Shown piece after piece: positions 43,605-55,517 of a stretch of 64,000 bases of DNA. The notes under the pieces were generated by a model that saw only the letters and a list, made by a program, of their open reading frames with translations, was not told the origin of the DNA and did not search any database. The DNA is from Prionace glauca. Taxonomy: Eukaryota > Chordata > Chondrichthyes > Carcharhiniformes > Carcharhinidae. The stretch spans positions 35,721,609 to 35,785,608 of the forward strand of contig CM075760.1 of the NCBI GenBank assembly GCA_037974335.1, given 5' to 3'. The translations under genes and the position numbers were made by a program. Numbering within the stretch: position 1 is the first letter of the stretch; each line of letters opens with the position of its first letter.

Positions 43605-44420
43605 AACATCGGAACATAACCACAGGAGTAGGCCACTCAGCTCCTCGAACTGGCCCCACCATTTAATAAGATCATGGCTGATCTGTGGCTGAATCCATTT
43701 TGGCTTCGCTAAGTCCATATCTCTTGATACACCTGTTCAATTAAAGAAGACCTCAGACTTATATGTAACCATTGTACCAGCTCCCACCGGCAATTGCCGA
43801 AGAGAGTTCCAATCATTCACCTCTCTGGACATGTACTAATGTTTTCTATCAACTCTCCTAAAAGGCTTTTCGCTATTTTTTTCAACTATGGTCTTTTAAC
43901 CTCGAACCTTCAACTAATGGAAACAATCCTTCCCTGTAGGTATTTCATAGGTTTCTATCAGAACAGCCCTCAACCTTCTGAATTCAAGAGAAAAATGTCT
44001 AAATTCGTCTGATCTCTCCTTGCAACTTGCGTTGAACTCCGTCCAGAGTCAACATTTTTCCAAAGATATGTTGCCCATACTTGCTCACAGTACTCTAATT
44101 GGGATGGAACAAGGATTGTGCACAATTGGAGCACAACATCTGCCTCCGTATCCCCCAGTCGTTTGGATATGAAGGGAGGCATTCCATTGGTCTTAATGGT
44201 TATTTTCTGCAGCAGATCGTGACATTTTAAGAAACTATGTGCCGAACCCCAAATCCTGTTTGGCATCCACTAAATTTAGTGTTGTCCCTTCTAAAAATTA
44301 TATCTTGATCTATCATTTGGATATTTGACTCTTTGTCCCATTATCTAAGCCCTTAATAAATATTGTAAATAATTGAGGCCCCAGACAGATTCCTGCCGTA
44401 CACCACTTCATCTGCATAAT
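43605..44420 (-). mobile_element. Old CR1-like LINE remnant, 3' half
   Basis: Minus strand. The 3' tail appears as CACAGGAGTAGGCCACTCAG and AATAAGATCATGGCTGATC; upstream, degraded C-terminal codons include FISKRLG and QLEYCEQVWATY. Much more diverged than families A-C. Confidence 0.7.
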
Positions 44421-45164
44421 TCAGCAACGGACAGGTACAATTCATTGCACCATAAATTTTGGCACCTTGCAGAAGAGGATGTGATATTACATTAATGGAT
44501 GTGAATTCTTGTTCCATTGATACCATAGATCATACCTGACAATGATATTTTCACACTAACTGTAATTACAAAGTTTTGCCAGCAGATGGAAATAAATCTT
44601 GGTGGGTTACATTACATGAAGCATGGACTGCAGCAATACACTGGACACTGCATCTGTTCATTTTGAATTGGCCTCCATATGTATATATGTTAGAATGGAC
44701 CCCGTCCATGATTATAATATATTATAACATATAGCACGCTGTTTAAACTGGTATTGCACCAGTACATATCAATGTATACATCACCTTGATCTGAATTTTT
44801 CCAGGTAGGATCTAACTTTGCAGTTGTACCATATACAGTTCTGAATGGTGGTGGACATTAAAGCAATTAACAGCAGCAGGAGCCTCAAATAAAACCTCAA
44901 TTCTTAATGATGTGAGAGCTCAGCAAATGGAGAAGAACAAAACTGAAACAATTGCTACAATCTTCTGCCAGAAGTGCCGAGAGGATTTTCCATCGCGGCC
45001 TCCTCCTGAGGTCCCCAGCATCACAGATGCCAGTTTCCAAGCAGCTCAATGCCTTTCACAGGATAAGATTGGAACAGGGGTAGGCCATTCGAGCCCGGGA
45101 GCCCGCTCCACCATGCAATATGATCATGATTGATCTGTGGCCTAACCCTGTGCTGAAGAGGTTG

Positions 45165-45910
45165 GACACTGCAAGGATTATTGGTCCTGACAATATTTCA
45201 GCAATAATAATGATGATTTGTGCTCTGGAGCGAGCTGCGCCCTGGCCAATCTATTAAAGTATAGCTACATCACTATCACATACCCAACAGTGTGGAAAAT
45301 TAGCAGGCATGTTCTATCGCAAAAGGAAGGGCAAATATATCCAGGCCAATTATCGCCCAATGCGATCTCACTCGATCAAAATAATAGAAAGTATCGAGGA
45401 TCAACCGATCAGTAATAATAATAATAACAATAATAATAATAATAATAATAATAATAATCTACTCAATGAAGCTCAGTCTGGGTTCCACTCGGAGCATTTG
45501 AGTTCCAGAAATCATTTAAACTTAGTCCGAATATAGTGGAAATAGTTGTTTTAATGAGGTGAGAGTGCCCACCCTCCACATCAACACAACACTTGACCGA
45601 TGATGGCATCAAGAACCCTGAGCCAATCTGCAGTCAATGGGGATCCGGGGGTAAACATTCCACTGGCTTCAGTCACACCGAGTACAGAGTAAGGTGGTTG
45701 GGGTTGTTGAAAGCCAATCAGCTCCCAGGGTATTGCTGCAGGAACTCCTCAGGATAGTGTGGCCTAATCTTCACCCTTCATTAGAAGGTCAGAAGTGGGA
45801 TGTTCACTAATGATTGCACACTGTTCAGCACATTCGCGACTCCTCAGATACTGGAGTCCGTGTCCATATGCAGCAAGACTTAGAACACATTCAGGCTTTG
45901 GTTGAGGAGG
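45165..45910 (+). mobile_element. Non-LTR retrotransposon RT fragments
   Basis: Plus-strand codons resemble a LINE reverse transcriptase: an IIGPDNIS-type motif, PTVWKI, NYRPMRSHSIKIIES and NEAQSGFHSEHLSSRNHLN. An (AAT)n microsatellite interrupts it at 45,412-45,458. The part from 45,560 (TTCCACTGGCTTCAGTCACA, GGTGGTTGGGGTTGTTGAAAG) is a repeat I know as dispersed but cannot assign firmly. Confidence 0.55.
45412..45458. repeat. (AAT)n microsatellite
   Basis: About 15 AAT/AAC units inside the LINE fragment. Confidence 0.9.
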
Positions 45911-45944
45911 GGAGAGTAACATTTACGCCACACAGTGTCAGGCA

Positions 45945-46200
45945 ATGACCTTCTTCAAGGAAGAGAGATTCCTGGCATGGGTCACTGTCTGTACGGAGTC
46001 TGCACGTTCTCCCCGTGTCTATATGGGTTTCTTCCGGGTGCTCCGTTTTCCTCCCATAGTCCAAAAGACGCCCTGGTTAGGGTGCATTGGGCCGTGCTAA
46101 ATTCTCCCTCAGTGTAACCCGAACAGATGCTGGAATGTGGCGACTCGGGAATTTTCATAGTAACTTCATTGCAGTGTTAACATAAATTTATTTGTGACGA
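45945..46200 (+). mobile_element. V-type SINE
   Basis: Plus-strand central domain (GTCTGCACGTTCTCCCCGTG, GTTTTCCTCCCATAGTCC, GTGCTAAATTCTCCCTCAG) and a tail with TTTCATAGTAACTTCATTGC and TTTATTTGTGAC. The head is degraded. Confidence 0.8.
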
Positions 46201-46214
46201 ATGAACACATTTAA

Positions 46215-47250
46215 CATTTGGGGCCCTGTGGTACCCCACTGTTAGCTGATCGTCACTCGGAAGAAGACCCATTTATTTCCACTCTCTGTTTCTTATCTGT
46301 CAATGAATTCTATACCGAGGCCAACATATCACTCCCCATCTCACGTGCTTTCATTGGGCCTACCAATATTTTATGAAGAGCCTTCTGAAATATCTTTTGA
46401 AAGTGCAAATACACGACGTAAACTGGTTGCATCCCTCCCCCTCCCTAACCGAAAGAACCCCACTTCCCCCATCCCCACCTATTATTTACACCCTTAAAAA
46501 ATGCAAGTAGTTTTGTTAAGATAAACATGTCTTTCTTAAGCCCATACTGGTTTCATCAAACTCCGTCCATGCTTTCCAAATATTTTCCTATCATGGATTT
46601 GATAACAATCTCTAACTGATGCTGAAATCAGTCTGTAATTTATCGGTTTTATTCTCCCTTTCTCTATATATATCGGGGTTACATTTGTCACCCTCTAACC
46701 TGTAGGAACTGTTTCGGCCTGTATAGAATTTTAGAAGATGGGCAGCAATGTATCCAACATTTCCTGGGCCATTTCCTTCCATATTCTGGGATTACCAGGC
46801 CCCAGTGACCAACCAGAATTTCACCCTATTATTTTCCCCAGAATGATTTTACTAATACTGGTTTCCCTCAATACCGTCTTACAACTACCCCCTTGGTTCC
46901 CGAACATTTCTGGGATGAATCTTGTGTGAAGGTAGTGTCAAACTTAGAGTTCTATTCATTCAATATTTCTTTATTCCCCAATATACATTCCCTGGATTCG
47001 GGCTCTAAGGAATTTACATTTAACTTAACCAATCCTTCTCTCTTCAGATATTGATATAAACGGTTCTAATAAATTTTTATGTTCCCTGCAATTTTACTCC
47101 CATTTTCTATTTCCCCCTCGATTATTTGGACTTTTTTTTGTTGAATTTTAAATCGCTCTGAAACCTCAGGCTTGTTTCTTCTTCTGGTAATTTTATCTAT
47201 CTTTTAACTAAGAAGTAACATTTCCTCCCCTGAAAGACATCCGAGAAAAA
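46215..47250 (-). mobile_element. Old CR1-like LINE remnant, central part
   Basis: Minus-strand diverged CR1-like sequence covering roughly the RT domain (complement of ATTACCAGGCCCCAGTGACC and CTGTTTCTTATCTGTCAATG). It overlaps only slightly in element coordinates with 43,605-44,420, so the two could be parts of one old insertion; I cannot show this. Confidence 0.6.
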
Positions 47251-47261
47251 GATGAGCTTTG

Positions 47262-47330
47262 ACCATATATGATTTTCACAGTAACTTCATTACAGTGTGA
47301 ATGTAAACCTATATGTGACGAAGAAATAAA
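47262..47330 (+). mobile_element. SINE 3' tail
   Basis: ATTTTCACAGTAACTTCATT and GTGACGAAGAAATAAAC, the terminal part of a V-type SINE. Confidence 0.65.
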
Positions 47331-47689
47331 CTTCAAACCTTTAAATACACACGATGTCTTTATCAATAAACTGAGCTGAAATTCCCCAGCTACCAGGGTG
47401 GAACTGGAACTCCTGTCCCAAGCTTCTGGAATACTAGCTTAATAATGATATTGCTATACTACCCCCGAGACTGAAATATCATCACATTTATTAATGGAAT
47501 AATTGAACATTCAGTACTGGGTCACAGGTTGGATGGCGAGGTATCTTGTGGGAATTTAATACATTTCCATTTGACTCAGAAATTATGTTGTTTCCTTTCT
47601 GAACTGATCACAGATGTGTTTTGGCATGATGACATTTACCTCAGTGTGCCTAAAGTCTGAGATCTATGTCCAATATTACACTATACATT

Positions 47690-48640
47690 TATAGCACGAA
47701 TACATTACAAATTAATTTATGCGACATTAGGTTATTTCTCCGGTTATGTACACTGAGCCATCTCTCTATTTATGAGACATTAGTTCCTCTCAATTAGTAT
47801 GAGAGTAGATCATCGATCTGATCCTATTACATCTGATCCTATCTCTGTTTATGTTACACAGGATTTGTATATTTACATACATCTCTGCTAATTCAACACA
47901 TGACCATGTATATGTTGTCTGGCATTTAACTGTCAGAAGCAAGTCTTCTCCTGGCCTTGAGTCTTATTCTGACAGAATGACAGTGATTCATGGGAATCCA
48001 TGTCAAAGTTCCATCAATTCATGAAATGACAAGGGGGAACAGGTGAGGTAGAGAAGGTCATATCGGGCTTGACGTTAATCGTGTATAAGCTGCACTATCA
48101 GAACAGGTGAACACTTGGTTTGGTTCCCTTAGAACTGAGCAGTTTATGGGAGATTTAGTACAGACGCTCAAAGTGATGAATAGGAATGTTTTACTCATTA
48201 GAAAGAGACTGTTACTCACTGGCAAGAGGGCAGTATACAGAAGATTGATTACAATGCACTAGGATATGTCTCTTTATGTACTGAGTTTGACTCACTTGAA
48301 TGATTATTGCAACAGATCTCATATTTGTTTACATTGCATAAAATGCCGCTTTATTTATTCTATTTGCGTTGTACCAGAGCCAGTCTTTAATTATATGACA
48401 GTAGTTCTTGTCTCTTTTTACACTACATTCGGTTATTTCTCTCGTCATGCCACCCTCGGCCATTTCTCTATTTGTGCTGCATTAGATCCTCTCAAATAAT
48501 ACGACAGTAGACCACGGATCTGTTCATATTTCATCAGATCTCATCTCTTTTTTATATTACACGGGATTTGTCTCTTTGAATGACACCAACATCTGTCTCT
48601 GTTAATCTAACATACGACCATGAATATGTTGCCTGCCGAG
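47690..48640. repeat. Degenerate tandem duplication of a dispersed AT-rich repeat
   Basis: 47,700-47,930 and 48,420-48,630 align (for example GGTTATTTCTCCGGTTATG with GGTTATTTCTCTCGTCATG, and ACACAGGATTTGT with ACACGGGATTTGT), an offset near 700 bases. Related words recur at 48,260-48,350 and 49,620-49,700. No coding signal. Confidence 0.65.
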
Positions 48641-49419
48641 ATATTATCAATTCCGATATAATATGGGTGTGCCTGTCTGACACTAATCATTCTTGATTGG
48701 AGCAGTAAGTTTAATTTTTACTAATTTCGATAAGTGGCTGCGAGAAAAATCTAATTGCTCTGTTATTGTGTGAGTCAGTTTGAACAATTTCTCAGTGATT
48801 CACTGATGTTCGGGGACAGGTCAATATCTTAATAATCGTACAGTGCTCATTACAATATCTTCAAACAACCACCGTTGTGATACATTTTATTAGTTGAATA
48901 TTGCACTGCACTGTGTCAATTTGACACAGACTTTAGAGATAAAGATTGACCTGTCTTATTTATAGCGCTCAACAGATTCACTGACAGTGTGAGACAGAAT
49001 TCTGTACTCGCAATATCGCCAGATGGGCTCCCACAGGCTAAATATCTATCCACTCATTAATTACTCATCTGTTTCAGAGAGAAATAAAACGAAATCGCCG
49101 CAGAACGAGTGTTGACAGTTAGGTTATGTTTGAATATATATATATATGTATATTCTGTAATTTGTATTGTTACCTTCGAAATTATTTTTCACTTTCGGAT
49201 GTCTTCATCTGCCTATGCCTAAGCTTTGTAATTCCCTCCCTAAGTCTCCTTATTTCACTTTCCTCGTCTAAGTCAATCCATAAAACTGTCCCTGTATTGG
49301 CCATCCTTTCAGTCACCTGTTCAAATATCTCGTTGGTCAAAAGCAAGATGCTGTGGGTGCCCGAGATCCGAACACAAAATGCTAGAAACACTCGTGGATC
49401 ATTCTTCATCAGTGGAATG

Positions 49420-49427
49420 GTTTACGG

Positions 49428-49460
<33 letters not shown>

Positions 49461-49570
49461 CCCCCGCCTCTGCCCCTGCCTCCCTCTCTCTCTCTCTCTC
49501 TCTCTGAGTCTCTCTCTCCCCCCGCGTCTGCCCCTGCCTCCTTCTCTCTCTGTCTCTCCCTCTCTCTCGC
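49420..49570. repeat. (CT)n microsatellite array
   Basis: Three CT-rich runs separated by near-identical CCCCCCGC-GTCTGCCCCTGCC spacers, giving a two-level repeat. A (TA)n run lies nearby at 49,136-49,147. Confidence 0.85.
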
Positions 49571-50174
49571 ACATACATTTGTTGTAGACATGTACAGCAA
49601 GACACTGGGCCTTGTGTCTTTATTTACTGCATGCGACTCATTTGAATCATCATTTCAATAGACCTTATATTTGTTTATATTACATGACACACCATTCCAT
49701 TTATTATTGTATGATGACATGCCGTGATAATTGCTACAAATCATCATTTCTGAGTTTTTGTTCAGCCAAGAGGCCATTTCTGTTACATTGGGCTCCATCT
49801 CAGATATGATTGTGTCAGGCTCTGTGTCATGCACTACTGAACACATCCGTGCCTTACTTTGTGTTATATTGGACACTAATAATAAAGCCAACACTGTCTT
49901 AGTAACTGGTTTTCTATAAAATGCGTTTGACAGATGGAAAAAAAGAACAGAACGAGATGAAAAGATGGAAATTAGCTTTAAAAATGTAATGGGGTTCGAA
50001 GAATGTGTTTCGTCTTGTTAATAACTACTGGGAGTTGTTCATCATATTTAATTGCTCTCGCATTTCCTGGAATATTTTATTGAAAGTTTGGGATGAAACT
50101 TGTAACATCCTCTTGTTCAAAAGAGATTGAGGAACAGAATGAATGTATGTCACATTGCACTGCAAATGGACACT

Positions 50175-50360
50175 AAAGGACAATTCAACATGGCCACTCC
50201 AACTAACCTGTACATCTTTGGACTGTAGGAAGAAAGCAGTAAACCTGGAGGAAACCCACGCACATACGGGATGAATGTGTAAACACCACACAGTTACACA
50301 AGGCTTATATGGAACCTGTGTCCCTAACAGTGTGAGGTACCAGTGCTAATCACTGTGTAA
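50175..50360 (-). mobile_element. V-type SINE
   Basis: Minus strand: CATGGCCACTCCAACTAACC, ACATCTTTGGACTGTAGG, GAGGAAACCCACGCACATAC, and the head with GTGCTAATCACTGTG on the plus strand. Confidence 0.8.
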
Positions 50361-50364
50361 ATAA

Positions 50365-51400
50365 TTGCTATTAATTTTAAGCATGATATTGTAATTTATT
50401 CAGTATTCTATGTCTCAGTCAATAAATAAAGTTAATAAATGGCCCTGGACGCTCTTGAGTGTGATGTACACCTGGTCATTCCGCTGCCAAGGCAATGCAT
50501 CTTTCAAATGATTCACTGAACTTCTCTCTTTCTCTGTCTCACACTGAACCTAAATCAGATAACCTCTCTCCTCTCTCTCAGTCTCCATTAACTCACACAG
50601 GTTCCCAGGAGACGGATCTGACTCCAAGACTATTTCTTTCTTCTTCCTTAAGGCACCTTGTGACTGAAAAGATGAAGCACAAAAATCTCAGGAGAGGTAA
50701 ATTCATTGTAGGAACTTAACCATTTCACTCAATTAACCTCTCTCCTCTATTTCTCACACACAACACTTTCTATTTCGGAATACCTCTGCGGATAAAAATG
50801 TTGCTTTAATTTTCCCCCTTTTCCCTCAATGGTAACCTTCAGTCCATCTTCCCTTCAATTAATCTGTTTAAACCCCAAATATGGCCATTTTCTTGAATCA
50901 TTAATATGGGAATGGGGGTGACTGTAATGCTGAGACCGGCAGCAATCTGTGTGACTGTTCTTGATGCTTTCAGAGTGAGTTCACCCTCACAGGCAGGAAG
51001 ACTGTTCACGGTGATAACATCAAACTGGCCCCGGTTGTTTCATTCTCAGGTAACACAACTTCCTGTTTCTCTGCTGCCGGTTCCAAACCGCACATCTCAC
51101 TTCCGAGCAGAAAATAAATCCAGAGACCACAATCTGGTGAGAACATCTGTCAGTGCGGCATATATCTGCCCACAGAGTCAGGGCAGAGTCAGACAGGTCA
51201 CATTGCGGTGACATTTACAAATGAGCCTGGTGTGATCTGGTTAAAGTTTCCATTCCTGGACATAACTGGATGGTCAGTGGATCAATCACTGAACTCCCCC
51301 GGGATCTGTGAAGGGAGGGAATGATAGCTGTTATCTTTCGTCGTTTGATCATTTTCTCTCCATCTGCTATTTATTTTTGTTCCTCAGCTTTTATCTGTCA
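50365..51400. other. Gene-free stretch
   Basis: No recognisable coding exon or repeat. The short open frames here show no domain or splice context. Confidence 0.4.
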
Positions 51401-51401
51401 G

Positions 51402-51430
51402 CCCCCACCCCCCCCCCCCCCCCCCCCCCC
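51402..51430. repeat. Poly(C) tract
   Basis: Five C, one A, then 23 uninterrupted C. On the minus strand a G run of this length can form G-quadruplexes; the exact length may also be an assembly uncertainty. Confidence 0.9.
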
Positions 51431-51502
51431 GGTTTGCTTTCTCCTAACTCTCCCGCTGTCTCTATCTCCTTGCCAGTCTTTTCAACACATTTATTAGTGT
51501 TC

Positions 51503-51978
51503 ATAAGAACATAAGAACATAAGAAATAGGAGCAGGAGTAGGCCATCTAGCCCTTCGAGCCTGCCCCGCCATTCAATAAGATCATGGCTGATCTGTCGCT
51601 GCTCAGTTCCACTTTCCCGCCCTCTCCCCATAACCCTTAATCCCCTCTCTTATCAAAAACTCATCAACCCGCGTCTTAAAAATATTTAGCGAGGCAGTCT
51701 CCACCACTTCAACGGGCAGAGAATTGCAGAGATTCACCACCCTTTGAGTGAAGAAATTCGTCCTCAATTCTGTTCTAAACCGCCCCCCTTTTATCTTGAG
51801 GCTGTGCCCCCTAGTCCTACTGTCTTTTTTGAGCGGGAAGAGTCTCTCCACCTCTATCCTAGCCATCCCATTCATCATCTTATACGTCTCAATGAGATCT
51901 CCCCTCATTCTTCTAAACTCTAACGAGTACAAGCCCAGTTTATTCAGCCTCTCCTCATAGCTCAACCCCCTTTGCTAG
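51503..51978 (-). mobile_element. CR1-like LINE 3' end (family B)
   Basis: Minus strand, well preserved. C-terminal codons from SYEERLNKLGLYSLEFRR through LFPLKKDSRTRGHSLKIKGG and FFTQRVVNLCNSLPVEV to a 3' tail with three TTCTTATG-like units on its own strand. Sharply truncated at 51,978. Confidence 0.9.
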
Positions 51979-52525
51979 AAGTTACTGTACACCTTCAGAA
52001 TGCTGGTTAGCAGTGCTTTGCGTCTGTTGCATTTTAGACCATGTTCTAGTTGTAATGGGATTATTTGATTTGCTGATTGTATCATCATCATGATTTGACA
52101 TCTGTTTCATTGCATTGTCATGCCATTTGGTGTTCATAATCATGAAGTTGTGATTGGGTTAATTAAAAGGAGAATCTTTCAACTGGGGGACGGTCAGCAA
52201 CCAATGGGCACAAAGTTATTTTATTGAGCAGCGAGACAGAAAGATAAGTGTTTACTTTTACACAGGAGTTGTGATGAACTGGAATGAACAGCTTGGAAGG
52301 GTGATGGAATTAGATTTCACAGAAACTTTGGAAAATACATTCGATATCTCCTTCATGGGGTGAAGCTTTGAAGGATTCTCAAGAATGGGAAAATTTTAAG
52401 GTTCATCTATATCAGTGTCCCAGCATCCTTTTTGTGTCTCTCCCTGTCCTTCATTAAAACGGAATAAAATGAAATATTTATACAACTGTCGCCTTGTGCT
52501 AATCTTATCTTTTGACAGCACCTGT

Positions 52526-52792
52526 GTGTTGTGTGTGTGAGTGTGTGCGTGTGTGTATGTGTGTGTGAGTGTGTGTTTGTGTATGTGTGTGTGTTTGTGT
52601 GTGTTTATGTTTGTGCGTGTTTGTGTGTGTTTGTGTGTGTTTGTGTTTGTGTGTTTTTGTGTGTGTGTATGTGTGGGTGTGTGTGTGTGGGTGTGTGTGT
52701 TCGTGTGTGTGTGTATGTGTGGGTGTGTGTGTGTGCGTGTGTGTGTGTGGGTGTGTGTGTGTGGGTGTGTGTGTGTGTGTGGAAGAGCCAGG
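52526..52792. repeat. (GT)n microsatellite
   Basis: About 265 bases of GTGTGT with TTTGTG and GTGGGT variants. The 97- to 133-codon open frames in it are artefacts. Confidence 0.95.
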
Positions 52793-53099
52793 ACCCATTC
52801 CGAAAGTCGATTCTATTTACAAAACATCACTTTGAACAGATGAGCATCGGATCAAACTTTTTTTTTAGGAAAAACACAATAATCCTTAACATTTATTGCA
52901 CTGCTTTTCTCCCTCCGATGAGGGTTTCATAGTTCGTCGTTTCAGTACTCGTGAATACAAGCCTCAGTCAGGTGGAGTCAGTCACTCTTGCGGTTGTGGT
53001 AGGGTTTCCAATCCGTGTTTGCCACACAAATCCCTGCCTCACTCCTCATGACAAAGAAACCTGCTCTCAGGCCCCAGAAATGATTTCTTCCTTATATCA

Positions 53100-53519
53100 G
53101 GTCCCACTCTGATTCCGGGCCCAGCTGTCTCTGTCAGTGATACACTGGGGCCAGTCATTCACATTGTAATGTTCTAATTCTCAGGTCCCAGACTGACTCC
53201 GGGCCCAGCTGTCTCTGTTAGTGATACACTGGAGCCAGTCATTCACATTGTAATGTTCTAATTCTCAGGTCCCAGTCTGACTCCGGGCCCAGCTGTCTCT
53301 GTCAGTGATACACTGGGGCCACTCATTCACATTGTAATGTTCTAATTCTCAGGTCCCAGTCTGACTCCGGGCCCAGCTGTCTCTGTCAGTGATACACTGG
53401 AGCCAGTCATTCACATTGTAATGTTCTAATTCTCAGGTTCCAGTCTGACTCCGGGCCCAGCTGTCTCTGTCAGTGATACACTGGAGCCAGTCATTCAAAT
53501 TATAATGTTCTAATTCTCT
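53100..53519. repeat. Exact-period 84-bp tandem array, five units
   Basis: Units start at 53,100, 53,184, 53,268, 53,352 and 53,436, each beginning GGTCCCA or GGTTCCA and containing CTCCGGGCCCAGCTGTCTCT and CATTGTAATGTTCTAATTCT. Units differ by only a few substitutions and no length change, so the array is young or homogenised. Confidence 0.95.
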
Positions 53520-53797
53520 ATGATTATTTTTGGAAACCGTAACCCAATCCATTGTGAATTAGAACCTGCATCAGATTTTGCTGCATTTGACCCCTGCCTG
53601 TCATTATTGGACAAATCACTTTTTCTAGAATGATCACACGCACAAAAACTGTTTATGTATATGTTATATCATGTTCTGTCTCTCTTACTCTGGATAACTC
53701 ATACGTTGGTTTACGTGATTCTCCCAGCTTATGTCATCATTGCGCGAGCATATCTGTCTATATTAGATTAGATTCTTCTTCTGTTGTTGGAGCATTA

Positions 53798-53915
53798 TGT
53801 TTAATCATTTATAGGATGTGGGCAGCACTGACATCTGTTGCCCTTCTCTGATTGCCCCTGACAATGTGGTGATGAGCTGCTATCTTGAACCGCTGCAGTC
53901 CTTGTTCACCAGGTG
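53798..53915 (-). mobile_element. Non-LTR retrotransposon 3' end fragment
   Basis: Minus-strand tail of the same LINE as 38,214: ATAGGATGTGGGCAGCACTG and TCTTGAACCGCTGCAGTCC on the plus strand. A similar shorter fragment lies at 55,225-55,300. Confidence 0.6.
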
Positions 53916-54289
53916 ATATCACTGTTTATAACACATAAGGTCTGGCCACTCTTATGATGCACCTGATCCTGATTCATCGCATTACCTAGACTGTACAATC
54001 TATACACAGTAGAAGATGTTTAGGGTGGTTACCATGGAATTGGTGAAGGTAACGGTTAAACAGAAATATTGTTCCTTATCTGGAGAGGAGCAGATGTTTC
54101 AATCCTTTGCATCAATAGAAATAAGAAGTCTGAGAATTACAGGTGGAATTATCTCCTGTCGGCTATATATCCAGGGTCATTTTCATTACCATTTTCACAA
54201 ATCAGCACACAATTGAGTCCTATATCAGGAAGTTTAATGAGACATTGAGAAGAACATTTTTCATAATCTCCCGGTCATTCGAGACGTGA

Positions 54290-54995
54290 TTTATCCATTT
54301 TCCAACAGATCTCTAAAGACAGATAAGTCATCACCGGGAACAAAATAGTGAGGCTGCAATAATTTTATATGCAAGAGCACACAACAGAAGGGTTGTCAGT
54401 AAATAATTACATATTAAACGTTCTTCAGTTGAAACACATGAACTGTTTGGTGTTTTCATGCACTCATGGAAGACAGAGATGGGTTGAAGGTTATCACTGG
54501 GAAAACTGAAGGGGAATTGCTAAAAAAAAAAATCATTTCTCCAAAGGGGGTTATCAGAAAATAGAATACTTAAAATAAGTAAACACACAAATGTTTATGA
54601 CGTTTGTTAGACATAAAACCATAACATTTCTACAGTTCAGAAGAAAGGCCATCTGGCCCACCGAGTCTGCATCCCACCCCAGGTCCTCCGCTCTGCCCTA
54701 TCCCCATTAGCCCCACACATTTACCATGGCTATTCCACATATTCTGAGGGAAAATAACAGGCAATTTTGCATGGCGAATCCAACTAATACTATCCGTTGC
54801 ATATAATCGAGAGACTGGTTACGTGCAGTAATATTGAGACAGGGCCGAATACACCAGATATCAATATAGCACCTGTACTAATATAGATGCAGACTGGGCC
54901 CAGTTCAGCCATTACTGAGAGGGTGTATACAGTATCTAACACTCTCTAACCAGCGTGGCATTTTCTCATATAAACAGAGACATGCCATACTCAAA
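54290..54995. repeat. Inverted segmental duplication, arm 1
   Basis: About 700 bases whose reverse complement is found at 61,550-62,240. Shared blocks: GAACTGTTTGGTGTTTTCATG with CATGGAAACAACAAACAGTTC, and GCAAGAGCACACAACAGAA with TTCTGTTGTGTGTTCTTGC. It contains a minus-strand SINE remnant at 54,620-54,795 that is present in both arms. Confidence 0.88.
54620..54795 (-). mobile_element. V-type SINE 3' part
   Basis: Minus strand: GGCCATCTGGCCCACCGAG, CTATCCCCATTAGCCCCACA and CAATTTTGCATGGCGAATCC. The arm-2 counterpart is 61,735-61,925 on the plus strand. Confidence 0.8.
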
Positions 54996-55517
54996 CAACT
55001 GGGATTTTGCTGAGTACAGAATCAACTGAGATTATTGTCATATAATCAGAAATATGATTTCGTGTTATATAAAATGGGTCACGTTTAGGATGGACCAAGA
55101 CTGAGTCTGTTACAGAAATAACAGACGATCTTCTCTATCTTGTCGTACCAAAAATATGTAGTTTCACTGCCATCTCCTGGACTAGCCTTGCTATTGCAGG
55201 AGTTGTCAAATGCTGATTTTAGTTGCTGTTTCTCATTCTTTCATGGGCTGTGTATCCAGCTGGTAAGGCCAGCATATATTGGCAATCACTAATACACTGA
55301 ATTTACTGGTTTTCTAGACCATCATAAAAAGCACGTAATAGCCAAGCACGTGTGCGCCTAGAGTCACCTCTGGGCTAAACTGGGAAATGATGGAAAGTTT
55401 TCTTTTCTGCAGGGCATTAGAGAATCTGATATATTTCAAGTCATGGCCGCAATCACGGAAATGACCTTTACATTCAAAATTGTAATTGCATTTTGAAGTC
55501 TGTTGTAGTTGGGCTTG

